A stretch of 6,018 nucleotides of DNA. It comes from Anaerolineales bacterium (GTDB taxonomy: Bacteria; Chloroflexota; Anaerolineae; Anaerolineales; Villigracilaceae). The DNA lies in NCBI GenBank assembly GCA_016928525.1, contig JAFGKO010000007.1, forward strand, positions 1 through 6,018. The letters run 5' to 3'. The translations under genes and the position numbers were made by a program. This document shows positions 1-5,865 of this stretch, piece after piece. Position 1 is the first letter of the stretch. Each line of letters opens with the position of its first letter. The notes below the pieces were generated by a model, which did no database searches, was not told the DNA's origin, and worked only from the letters and a program-made list of their open reading frames with translations.

Positions 1-236
1 ATGAGAAATGCGGTTCCTTCGGAGGATTTCTCTACCAAAGACTCGAAACTTTCCATCTGCAGGGTGCTTAAAGTGCGATAGCGACTCTCGAAGTAGGATT
101 CAAGCGTAATCTTTATCGCATTCTGCTCCGCTGAATTATCTGAATCTGGGCTTTCAGCTTTGATTTGAATGGTTCGAACAAAGAAAAACGATATTGCAAT
201 CAGCATTGTAACGATCGACCATCGTAGAGTTCTCAT
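1..236 (-). CDS. Exported protein of unknown function, N-terminal part (cut by window edge)
   Basis: An open frame starts at the ATG at 236-234 and runs without a stop off the left edge, giving 78 codons. The start is supported by AGGAGA at 250-245, eight bases upstream. Residues 1 to about 27 (MRTLRWSIVTMLIAISFFFV...) form a signal peptide or membrane anchor: basic start, then a hydrophobic core. The exported part begins with an acidic, Ser/Asp-rich stretch (about 28-38), then a helical segment with IKITLESYFESRYRTLSTLQ at 41-60. That pattern recalls the region before the catalytic domain in some secreted amidase-domain (Amidase_6-type) proteins. This is only a resemblance, and no catalytic residues lie inside the window. 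The gene lies 86 bp downstream of the lipoprotein gene at 323-916 with no visible terminator between, so the two could be co-transcribed. I am confident it is a real exported protein; its function is unknown. Confidence 0.7.
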   Translation of the reverse strand, partial: MRTLRWSIVTMLIAISFFFVRTIQIKAESPDSDNSAEQNAIKITLESYFESRYRTLSTLQMESFESLVEKSSEGTAFL

Positions 237-322
237 CAGCGTGTTCTCCTGGTGTTTGGCAAATTTATCGAGGGTGTCTTACTATGGCGAGATCATATTT
301 CCTGCCAACATGCCACGAACAA

Positions 323-916
323 TCAGGGGAATGGAGCTGTGGAAAAAGAATCAATCTTCCATTTGCCGTTTTCCTGTATTAATGTCAAAAAAAGTGTTTG
401 TAAAGAACCACTTTCCACAGAACCTGACATATTTCCCTGCCCCCATGCTTTTATCTGTATAGTAAACCGTTTTTTATCTACGGGGTCTGGTTTAGCCTCC
501 CCGCCCTGGTTTTCAACTGCTATATAATAAGGCTCAATTTTTATGATTTCGACTGTTTTGAATGCTATTTGTTTGTTAGTCACATAATCTTCTAAGCCTT
601 GAGGGCTTTGGGCCGAAGAACTTAGTAATTGATAAGCCTCCTCATAAAGGCCATGACCTAAAAATGTATAGTATTGAGTAATTACGATAATGCCATCATA
701 ATATCCTGAATCCTGAACAGGTTGAGATTCTGTCGGACTCAAAATAGCTGGTTCGGCCACTGGTGTAGTGATAGCTGTTGGCTGGACAATTCTGGTTACT
801 TCGATTGTCTGCGGTACGAGGCGTGTAACCTCAACAGTCTGGATTGCTCCACTACTACAAGATGCCAATATAAATGTCAATAGCAGGATTACAGTTAGTA
901 TTTTGGTTTGTTTCAT
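323..916 (-). CDS. Lipoprotein with NTF2/DUF4878-like C-terminal domain
   Basis: This 197-residue protein has a lipoprotein signal peptide (MKQTKILTVILLLTFILASC) with lipobox LASC and Cys20 as the lipid-modified residue. It is therefore anchored on the outside of the cytoplasmic membrane. Residues 27-46 are a tandem ten-residue repeat (TVEVTRLVPQ / TIEVTRIVQP), a spacer style often seen in Chloroflexota lipoproteins. A Thr/Pro/Ser-rich linker follows to about residue 70. The rest (about 72-195) has the layout of small NTF2-like or DUF4878-like domains: a helix with QYYTFLGHGLYEEAYQLLS, then strands, ending in the typical LTLIQENGKWKIDSF. Such domains usually bind ligands or partners and no enzyme activity can be assigned. 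The start is supported by AAAGGA at 929-924, seven bases upstream. The gene lies after the attC-like element at 1045-1171 and may belong to the next cassette. Domain assignment is by pattern only. Confidence 0.85.
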   Translation of the reverse strand: MKQTKILTVILLLTFILASCSSGAIQTVEVTRLVPQTIEVTRIVQPTAITTPVAEPAILSPTESQPVQDSGYYDGIIVITQYYTFLGHGLYEEAYQLLSSSAQSPQGLEDYVTNKQIAFKTVEIIKIEPYYIAVENQGGEAKPDPVDKKRFTIQIKAWGQGNMSGSVESGSLQTLFLTLIQENGKWKIDSFSTAPFP

Positions 917-1044
917 TCCAAAATCCTTTCTCTACGACTTGGTTTACGAACGCGCTTCTGCCCTCCCGCCCTTGATAGGGTGACCAGAGGAGATAATGCA
1001 TCGCAAGAAGCGGTTCTACGCTGACCATCTTTCTTTCCCATAGT
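917..1044. other. Leader between attC-like site and lipoprotein gene
   Basis: This 128 bp stretch separates the R'-like box of the attC-like element from the lipoprotein start. It holds the lipoprotein ribosome binding site at 929-924. I see no convincing -35/-10 pair and no hairpin-plus-T terminator. A 57-codon minus-strand frame (855-1028) crosses it but overlaps the lipoprotein out of frame and shows no family pattern. Confidence 0.4.
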
Positions 1045-1171
1045 ATCTAACGTTTACATTTGGGGTTGCTGCGGGTGACTTGCGTAAGCGGCTTTGCCCC
1101 GCCAGATTTGCTTACTCAAACCACTTCAAACGTGGAGGCCAGCAGTAGCCCCCAAACATGTGGTGTTGTGC
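1045..1171 (-). repeat. attC-like integron cassette recombination site (imperfect palindrome)
   Basis: Read on the minus strand, the element starts with GCACAAC (1171-1165, R''-like) and ends with GTTAGAT (1051-1045). The latter fits the GTTRRRY consensus of the attC R' box exactly. The R'' box departs from RYYYAAC at one position. Inside, two arms pair imperfectly: CATGTTTGGGGGCTACTGC near 1161-1143 and GCAGCAACCCCAAATG near 1072-1057. This matches the L''/L' stem with small mismatches and bulges. The central part can fold further, with GTAAGC near 1116-1111 pairing with GCTTAC near 1090-1085. At 127 bp it lies inside the usual attC size range. It begins 12 bp after the stop codon of the META lipoprotein gene, where a cassette's attC belongs, in the orientation matching the genes. 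There is no integron integrase in the window. Alternatives are a generic intergenic palindromic repeat or a large terminator-like hairpin; no T run follows. Confidence 0.55.
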
Positions 1172-1183
1172 GGCTCCTTGCTC

Positions 1184-2455
1184 TTACTCAAAAACGCGTT
1201 CGAAGATTAGTTGTTCGTTTTTCTGAGTGTACAACTCTAATCTTGTCTTAACGATATTGTATTGCACAACGCTCCCCAAGAGCGTTGTGTATTCAGCTTC
1301 TGCTAGAAGAGCATTTTCGCTACAATCAACATTTGTGGTCATACTTAAATATGTAATTACAAAGCGATCAGCATTAGCCTGATATTCTCCTTCATAATCC
1401 CTGCAACTAGTAGTCCCAACAAAAACACCTTGATCAAACCGAATCGTGAAAGCGCTCAAATTGCTTTCTTCTATGCCATCTGCTGATACCAATTGCCATT
1501 CATTGCCAACCAGCTGATGTGGCTGTACATCATAGGTTGGAATCTGACGAAATTCCAATAAAACCTGATCCTGACTATCTATTAAACTGAGTTCGTTTCC
1601 CTCCTGTCGGTACTTAGTGGCCTCTCTTAATCTGGACAGGTACTGTTCTTCTAACTCCATAATCCCTTCAGGCTCGATGCAAAGCATCAAGGTCATTTCG
1701 ATGATCGTGACTTCAAAATGGTTTCCGCTTGCTGTTTGATAATTGGCCGAGTAAGAATTGCATCCTGACGAACCACCAAGCGCTCCAGAGCTGATATTGA
1801 GTGTAATCGGTGCTTCAGCAAATAGGTTTTGATCTGACATGGATAGTAGTTGCCAGCGCGTTCCTGCCAGATCACTCAATCGTTGTGCCTGGTTCTCATC
1901 TTCACTGGTTGTGTCATTTGTCTGGCGCAATAATAACTCACCATCGGCATAGCGGATGCGTAATATCCCGTCTTCCTCGATTGTGTATGAATCGAATGTA
2001 GCCATCGCATCAGCAAAAGCAATTTCTACGGTGTTGATAATTGGGGGCGTGCATGCGACTTCGGTTCTAAATGCAAATGTGATCGTGATGCGTTCGTTTT
2101 CGAGAATATAGTGACCGGAAACGGAATTGCAACCTGCGTCAAGGTATACGACTCCGCCCTTGAAGTGAACTGTGAAGGGAGATGGTTCGGATATACCCGG
2201 CGCATTTTCATCGCCATCAAAAGCCAACAACTCCCAACTTGACCCGTCCAATGGATCCGGGTAGCTGGTTGCGGGGACAATGAAGGTGGAAGTTGGTGTC
2301 AGGATTGGATGCGGAGTCAGGACCAAGGTTGGCATCAAAGTCGCTTCGACAGTGTCAGCGAGCGAGTCGTCGGGTGCGCTAACGTTTGTGCAGCCGAAAA
2401 GGGAGAGAAAACTGACCAGCACAACAAATTCCTGGATTACAGTAAAGCGTTTCAT
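1184..2455 (-). CDS. Lipoprotein with three META (HslJ-like) domains
   Basis: This 423-residue protein has a lipoprotein signal peptide (MKRFTVIQEFVVLVSFLSLFGC) with lipobox LFGC and Cys22. A Thr/Pro-rich linker runs to about residue 67. Three META domains follow at about 69-178, 196-304 and 315-421. Each opens with L-x-G-x-x-W-x-L (LDGSSWELL, LAGTRWQLL, LVGNEWQLV) and has a turn with a conserved Cys (AGCNS 108, SGCNS 232, TSCRD 351) and a second Cys after a strand (VACTP 135, LMLCI 259, VDCSE 378). These fit the family's Gly-Cys-Asn turn and possible disulfide; domain 3 has lost GCN. META domains occur in E. coli HslJ and many envelope lipoproteins, and no enzyme activity is known. The frame is open upstream to 2590, but that would overlap the protease gene; the SD spacing favours 2455. 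It lies 26 bp after the protease stop and is probably co-transcribed with it. Confidence 0.88.
   Translation of the reverse strand: MKRFTVIQEFVVLVSFLSLFGCTNVSAPDDSLADTVEATLMPTLVLTPHPILTPTSTFIVPATSYPDPLDGSSWELLAFDGDENAPGISEPSPFTVHFKGGVVYLDAGCNSVSGHYILENERITITFAFRTEVACTPPIINTVEIAFADAMATFDSYTIEEDGILRIRYADGELLLRQTNDTTSEDENQAQRLSDLAGTRWQLLSMSDQNLFAEAPITLNISSGALGGSSGCNSYSANYQTASGNHFEVTIIEMTLMLCIEPEGIMELEEQYLSRLREATKYRQEGNELSLIDSQDQVLLEFRQIPTYDVQPHQLVGNEWQLVSADGIEESNLSAFTIRFDQGVFVGTTSCRDYEGEYQANADRFVITYLSMTTNVDCSENALLAEAEYTTLLGSVVQYNIVKTRLELYTQKNEQLIFERVFE
1265..1289. repeat. Perfect 10-bp inverted repeat inside the META gene
   Basis: CACAACGCTC (1265-1274) and GAGCGTTGTG (1280-1289) are exact reverse complements separated by five bases. 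They lie in the coding sequence for residues TTLLGSVV near the end of META domain 3. The arm ends resemble the GCACAAC/GTTGTGC box at 1165-1171. There is no T run, so it is not a typical terminator. It is also too short to be an attC by itself. Confidence 0.6.
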
Positions 2456-2463
2456 TTTCATCA

Positions 2464-2469
2464 TCCTTT
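2464..2469 (-). promoter_or_regulatory. Ribosome binding site choosing the META lipoprotein start
   Basis: AAAGGA reads on the minus strand at 2469-2464, eight bases before the ATG at 2455-2453. Two other in-frame ATGs, at 2464-2462 and 2461-2459, overlap or touch the Shine-Dalgarno, so 2455 is the best start. That start also gives a clean lipoprotein signal peptide. Confidence 0.65.
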
Positions 2470-2481
2470 GTTGCCCATGGC

Positions 2482-3078
2482 CTATTTTTGTATCAGGGGA
2501 AGGTATGCATCGCCAGCTATTAACGAAAGATTCCACCAGTCTTGTACAATGTGCCACTTTGAAAAAAACGAGTCTTCGCCGTTTGTACATGAGAGGGTGA
2601 CACTTCCGCTTTTAATGCCAGTCACATCAACTGTTTGGTTTGTCAACGGCCTATATGCAGGCCCGCCGCTATCGCCTTCTATCCCCGTTGGATCAATTGT
2701 AAACACATCAGTATAGTAAAGACCACCTGCTTGGTGAAAAAAAGTGGTGCTCGTGCAGTTTAATTCCCCACATCGAGTTCCTGAGTTATTACCTGTCCAG
2801 CACCGCCAATATCCAGTAACGTAAGTAGATGTTGAACCACCGATGTCACGGTAGTCGCTGTAATAATTAACATCATCATAAGCAGTCCAAAAATCGTTCA
2901 TGTATAGGATCGCAGCATCAATGCCTGTGCCATTGGGGATTAACGTCCCCCATTTATGAAAGCCTGAGTATGTACCTATTTGCGTAGAATTGTGATATAC
3001 GGGATCCCCAGTTGATATTCCCAACAAATCTATACAATGACCGGCAGTGAGTATTGCATACGCATCATTATGTTTCAC
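2482..3078 (-). CDS. Trypsin-like S1 serine protease, catalytic part (3' piece of a frameshifted gene)
   Basis: This frame holds the whole catalytic core of a chymotrypsin-fold (S1, streptogrisin-like) secreted protease. Counting from the GTG at 3078, His14 lies in LTAGHC, Asp54 in GIDAAIL and Ser137 in GIEGDSGGPAY, so the triad is complete. Cys pairs such as WRCW/RCGELNC suggest disulfides. The C-terminus ends in AYLPLIQK, a tail style common on Chloroflexota surface proteins. The GTG is probably not the true start. The same frame is open upstream to 3132 and encodes GDSWSDTSGGSSCTLGFTV, the first strands of the S1 domain. Upstream of that, the matching propeptide is in the neighbouring frame (3075-4010). 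Restoring one base in the G run at 3131-3134 joins them into one protein of about 509 residues. Translational coupling is an alternative, since the stop TGA overlaps the GTG. The product would then lack its first S1 strands and any signal peptide. Confidence 0.85.
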   Translation of the reverse strand: MKHNDAYAILTAGHCIDLLGISTGDPVYHNSTQIGTYSGFHKWGTLIPNGTGIDAAILYMNDFWTAYDDVNYYSDYRDIGGSTSTYVTGYWRCWTGNNSGTRCGELNCTSTTFFHQAGGLYYTDVFTIDPTGIEGDSGGPAYRPLTNQTVDVTGIKSGSVTLSCTNGEDSFFSKWHIVQDWWNLSLIAGDAYLPLIQK

Positions 3079-4010
3079 AGTAAATCCGAGGGTACAACTA
3101 CTCCCGCCACTGGTATCGCTCCAGCTATCTCCCCTCTCACTGCTTCCAATGTGCTTTCAACCCTTCCTTCGCCTACAACAATGGATGGATCAGCCAGCAT
3201 GATTGCCAGATCATTTGGAAGAGATGCTTTGTCAACGATTCCATCAGGAGATTTTTTCGCGTCGGAGGGCGTGATAAGAACATTAACTTGATTATTCTTT
3301 TGGTCAAGAGACACGGCTTGAATCTCGGGATGACTCGGGGCGGCTTCTGAAAGAACTTGGAATTGCTGTTCCAGATGATGGTTGGAGAAATCAACTAATT
3401 CTATATATAATCGCTCAGGGTATTGGAGTGGCGGTAACATCTTTTGAAGTTCATTTACCGCCATTTGATCTCTAACGAGTTGTAACACTAATTGGCCACC
3501 AACTGTCTCATCCTCGCTACCGGCTGCGTGTTCCAGGTAAATACCTCCAAATGTATTTTGAAGCTTTGGGTCGTTCTCAAAAAAGTTTAACAAAGCGTTG
3601 CCATCTTCTTCCAGGTTTATTCGTGTTTCGAGTTCCTTGGCTTCAATAGGCGTTAATACCATTCCGCCGAAGAGCTCCTTGATAACTGCATCATCCGAAG
3701 AACGAACGGCCTCTACATATTCAATATCACTACGGAATCCTAGAGATTTCCGCAATTCTATCTCTGCTTCAATTTCAAGCAGTGATACGAAAGGTTCATT
3801 CTCGGAAGGATGCAATGTTGGTATGGGTGTGTTTTCGTTTTCTGGTGGCGGATATGCAATTGGATCTAACGGCTGACTTGGCGAAGATGGTGGGGGATAA
3901 GCTCCTTGTTCTGCTGCCACAGAGGACCAATTGTGTGGAAACAGTGAGAAAGAAGCAATCAATGCAATCATAACTAAAGCAAACAGGGACATTTTGAGAA
4001 AGTTCCCCAT
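3075..4010 (-). CDS. Secreted protease signal peptide and propeptide (5' piece of a frameshifted gene)
   Basis: This 311-codon frame starts at the ATG at 4010-4008 and is supported by AAGGAG at 4024-4019, eight bases upstream. Residues 1 to about 33 form a Sec signal peptide (MGNFLKMSLFALVMIALIASF..., probable cleavage after VAA). A Pro-rich linker with two AYPPP copies runs to about residue 72. Residues about 75-290 are a helical, charged region without enzyme motifs (SLLEIEAEIELRKSLGF..., NLEEDGNALLNFFEND...). It fits the pro-region of S1 proteases, which assists folding and keeps the enzyme inactive. The true gene reads through residues V291-R292-G293 into the catalytic frame. After that point the present frame gives about 18 residues (EIAGAIPVAGVVVPSDLL) that look like out-of-frame sequence. 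Taken together this is a signal-pro-catalytic protease broken by one base. The lesion could be real decay, phase variation or a sequencing error. Confidence 0.85.
   Translation of the reverse strand: MGNFLKMSLFALVMIALIASFSLFPHNWSSVAAEQGAYPPPSSPSQPLDPIAYPPPENENTPIPTLHPSENEPFVSLLEIEAEIELRKSLGFRSDIEYVEAVRSSDDAVIKELFGGMVLTPIEAKELETRINLEEDGNALLNFFENDPKLQNTFGGIYLEHAAGSEDETVGGQLVLQLVRDQMAVNELQKMLPPLQYPERLYIELVDFSNHHLEQQFQVLSEAAPSHPEIQAVSLDQKNNQVNVLITPSDAKKSPDGIVDKASLPNDLAIMLADPSIVVGEGRVESTLEAVRGEIAGAIPVAGVVVPSDLL
3131..3134 (-). other. Frameshift site in a G run of the protease gene
   Basis: The minus strand reads GTG AGA GGGG AGATAGC at 3140-3125. With four G the frame continues to the TGA at 3077-3075. 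With five G it would read V-R-G-G-D-S-W-S-D and enter the S1 catalytic frame without a break. A one-base deletion in the run explains both frames. Confidence 0.8.
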
Positions 4011-4353
4011 TTTCTTGTCTCCTTTTATGATAATGAACTTGAAAACAGCCTCACAACGAAAAGGATTGGCGCGGCGGAGTAAAAGTCAGTCCAATGGACC
4101 AATGAGCAGCCGCCACATCGTCAGGGTTGGACGAAGCCGGGTGATTTGGGAAACGATCCGAAATTTTTGTTGGCTGTCCTTCCCTTTGAACAGTGATCCG
4201 AGATCATTGTAGCAAGATTCACAATCCACCGCAAGCAAAAATTAGATACTATTTTGAAGCTCGATCACAACCTTGTATGGCTCGATTTCAATCACTACAG
4301 AGCTGGTTGACTGTTCCTTCCCCACAGCAGTGTATACCTATATCCGGTAATTC
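4011..4353. other. Spacer between protease and recombinase remnant; no clear gene
   Basis: This 343 bp stretch contains the protease ribosome binding site at 4019-4024. It holds two copies of GCTCGAT (4259-4265 and 4280-4286) spaced exactly 21 bp, a possible pair of regulator half-sites. It also holds two imperfect 18-base copies beginning GATCCGA (4155-4172 and 4195-4212), 40 bp apart. A minus-strand frame from a TTG at 4238 to the TGA at 4086 encodes about 50 residues (…DLGSLFKGKDSQQKF…) of protein-like composition. It has no good start or ribosome site and no family that I recognise, and could be a gene fragment. I see no convincing promoter and no hairpin with a T run. Confidence 0.45.
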
Positions 4354-4923
4354 TTAATATTCCAACACTTCCACAGTCTTCTCTAAATCTCCTTGCCCCG
4401 GTGTCAGGCAAATCCGCGTCGTATTCAAGTTACTGTGCCCCAGAAGTGCAGCCACTTTCTCCAGGCTGACCTCCTGATCGACCAGCCGTTTGGCGAACGT
4501 GTGACGCAGGCTGTGTGGGCTGACTTCGTCCGGATCCAGGCGGGCACTGTAGGCCAGGGCGCTGATGATGCGCCGCAGGGCGGAGGTGGAAAACGCATCA
4601 CCGCGCTGTCCCGTAAAAATCCAGCTGGCTTCTGTCTCCAGCCGGATTTCAAGCCAGGCTGAAAGCGCCTGACGGGCTTGCTTGTTGAGCGGGATGCGGC
4701 GCTGCTTGCGGCCTTTGCCGCGCTGAACCAGCACTTCTCCTTTTCTTTCGCTAATTTCAAGATTGCTTGTGACCAGGCTGCAGACTTCCTCGGCGCGCAA
4801 GCCTGTGTTCAGCATCAACACCAGGAGTGCCTGGTTGCGCAGAGCCTGGCGTTTGGCCGGCTCCGTCTGGGCGCCTTACAGCTCGCGTTCAGCTTGGCGC
4901 AGCAGGGCACTCGAATTGCTCAT
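4354..4923 (-). pseudogene. Tyrosine recombinase (XerC/phage-integrase family) remnant, catalytically dead
   Basis: The uninterrupted part (4354-4821, GTG start, 155 codons) is the catalytic domain of a tyrosine recombinase, which normally cuts and rejoins DNA. Counting from that GTG, Arg9 (TGLRAEE), Lys36 (RGKGRK), His103 and Arg106 (HSLRHTFA) and His129 (LLGHS) are all present. The position of the nucleophilic Tyr reads TTRICLTPG, with Cys138 encoded by TGC at 4410-4408. A Tyr codon TAC to TGC is a single transition. Upstream in the same frame the homology continues (GAQTEPAKRQALRNQALLVL) but crosses a TAA at 4878-4876. Before that lies MSNSSALLRQAEREL from the ATG at 4923. The usual N-terminal core-binding domain of about 100 residues is absent. 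Family members are normally about 300 residues. Three lesions (truncation, stop, lost nucleophile) indicate a pseudogene. It lies 39 bp after the comM fragment and shares its high GC. Confidence 0.85.
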
Positions 4924-4962
4924 GCCAAATCTGTTTTCCCCCACGCGGATAGGAAATATCGC

Positions 4963-5865
4963 TCACATCATCCCCAACTTTGGCCGGTACTGCAGCGCCT
5001 CGGCCAGGTGCGCCGGGCCGATCTGGGCCGCGCCAGCCAGGTCGGCAATGCTGCGCGCTAATTTCAGCACCCGGTGGTAGGCGCGCGCCGAGAGCTGCAA
5101 TTGCGCCATGGCGGTCTTCATCAAGGCCCGCCCGCTGGCATCCAGTTCGCAGTACTGGCGCACTTCGGCCGGGCCCATGTCGGCGTTGCAGGCCAAACCG
5201 TTGGGGGAAGCGCTGAAACGGGCGCGCTGGTGTTCTCTGGCCGCTTCGATGCGCGCCCGGATCACCTGCGAAGGTTCCCCCACCCGGCTGTCGCTCAACT
5301 TCTCGTATTCGACGCGCGGCACTTCGATGTGGATGTCGATGCGGTCGAGCAACGGGCCGGAGATACGTTTCTGGTAGCGCGTCACCACCGAATTAGAGCA
5401 GGTGCATTCTTTGACGGCGTCCTGGAAATAGCCGCAAGGGCAGGGATTCATGGCGGCGATCAGCTGGAAGTTGGCCGGGAAGGTCAGGGTGCCGATGGCC
5501 CGGCTGATGGTCACAATCTTGTCTTCCAACGGCTGGCGCAGCACTTCCAGGACGCGTGAGCCGAACTCGGGCAGTTCGTCCAAAAAAAGCACGCCGCGGT
5601 GCGCCAGCGAGATCTCGCCCGGGTGCGGGATGTTGCCGCCGCCCACCAGCCCGGCGTGCGAGATGGTGTGGTGCGGCGCCCGGAAGGGCCGCTGGCGCAC
5701 CAGCGGCATATCAGCCGGCAGCTGGTCGGCGATCGAGTAGATGCGGGTCACGTCCAGGGCCTCGTCGATCGGCAGGCGCGGCAGGATGCCGGGCAAAGCG
5801 CGCGCCAGCAAGGTCTTACCACTACCGGGCGGGCCGACCATCAGCAAGTTGTAGACAAAAACCAT
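4963..5865 (-). pseudogene. comM: ComM/YifB-family Mg-chelatase-like AAA+ ATPase, N-terminally truncated
   Basis: The open frame of 300 codons is the C-terminal part of ComM (YifB), a hexameric AAA+ helicase that promotes branch migration during natural transformation in studied bacteria. Visible motifs are Walker A GPPGSGKT (11-18), FRAPHHTISHAGLVGGG (61-77), Walker B GVLFLDELPEF (91-101) and the Cys cluster NPCPCGYF...CTCS (Cys142, 144, 154, 156). GPLLDRIDIHIEVPR follows at 170-184, then the C-terminal lid domain (about 195-297) with SARAYHRVLKLARSIADL. Full-length proteins have about 500 residues; the first 200 or so, the Lon-S5-like domain, are missing. Homology stops abruptly at YNLLMVGPPG, where family members have GHNLLM. 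The ATG at 5865 has no ribosome binding site and encodes only unrelated MVFV. Sequence beyond 5856 is AT-rich and unlike comM. The fragment is probably a rearrangement product and not expressed as a working ComM. Confidence 0.88.

Noticed and set aside
855..1028. 57-codon minus-strand frame starting with the ATG at 1028, between the attC-like site and the lipoprotein
   Set aside because: It overlaps the lipoprotein gene out of frame for about 60 bp, has only a weak ribosome site, and shows no recognisable family pattern.
2456..2590. Longer start for the META lipoprotein gene (frame open up to 2590)
   Set aside because: The extension overlaps the end of the protease gene, lacks a ribosome site, and would bury the lipoprotein signal peptide. 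The AAAGGA at 2469-2464 points to 2455.
3075..3140. Programmed -1 ribosomal frameshifting to make the full protease
   Set aside because: The sequence AGA GGG GAG is not a standard slippery heptamer and I see no strong downstream structure. A plain one-base deletion is simpler, though not excluded without data.
4020..4060. Possible promoter TTGTGA - 18 bp - TATCAT upstream of the protease
   Set aside because: The -10-like element ends only a few bases before the Shine-Dalgarno, so transcription would begin inside the ribosome site.
4239..4256. Plus-strand TTAGATACTAT, matching the end of the attC-like site (minus strand near 1050-1040)
   Set aside because: Eleven bases agree, but there is no partner box, no paired arms and no cassette-type position. 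I treat it as chance.
4354..4923. Recombinase remnant as the integron integrase that would use the attC-like site
   Set aside because: It shows the general XerC/phage-integrase pattern, no IntI-specific insertion can be recognised, and it lacks the nucleophilic Tyr.
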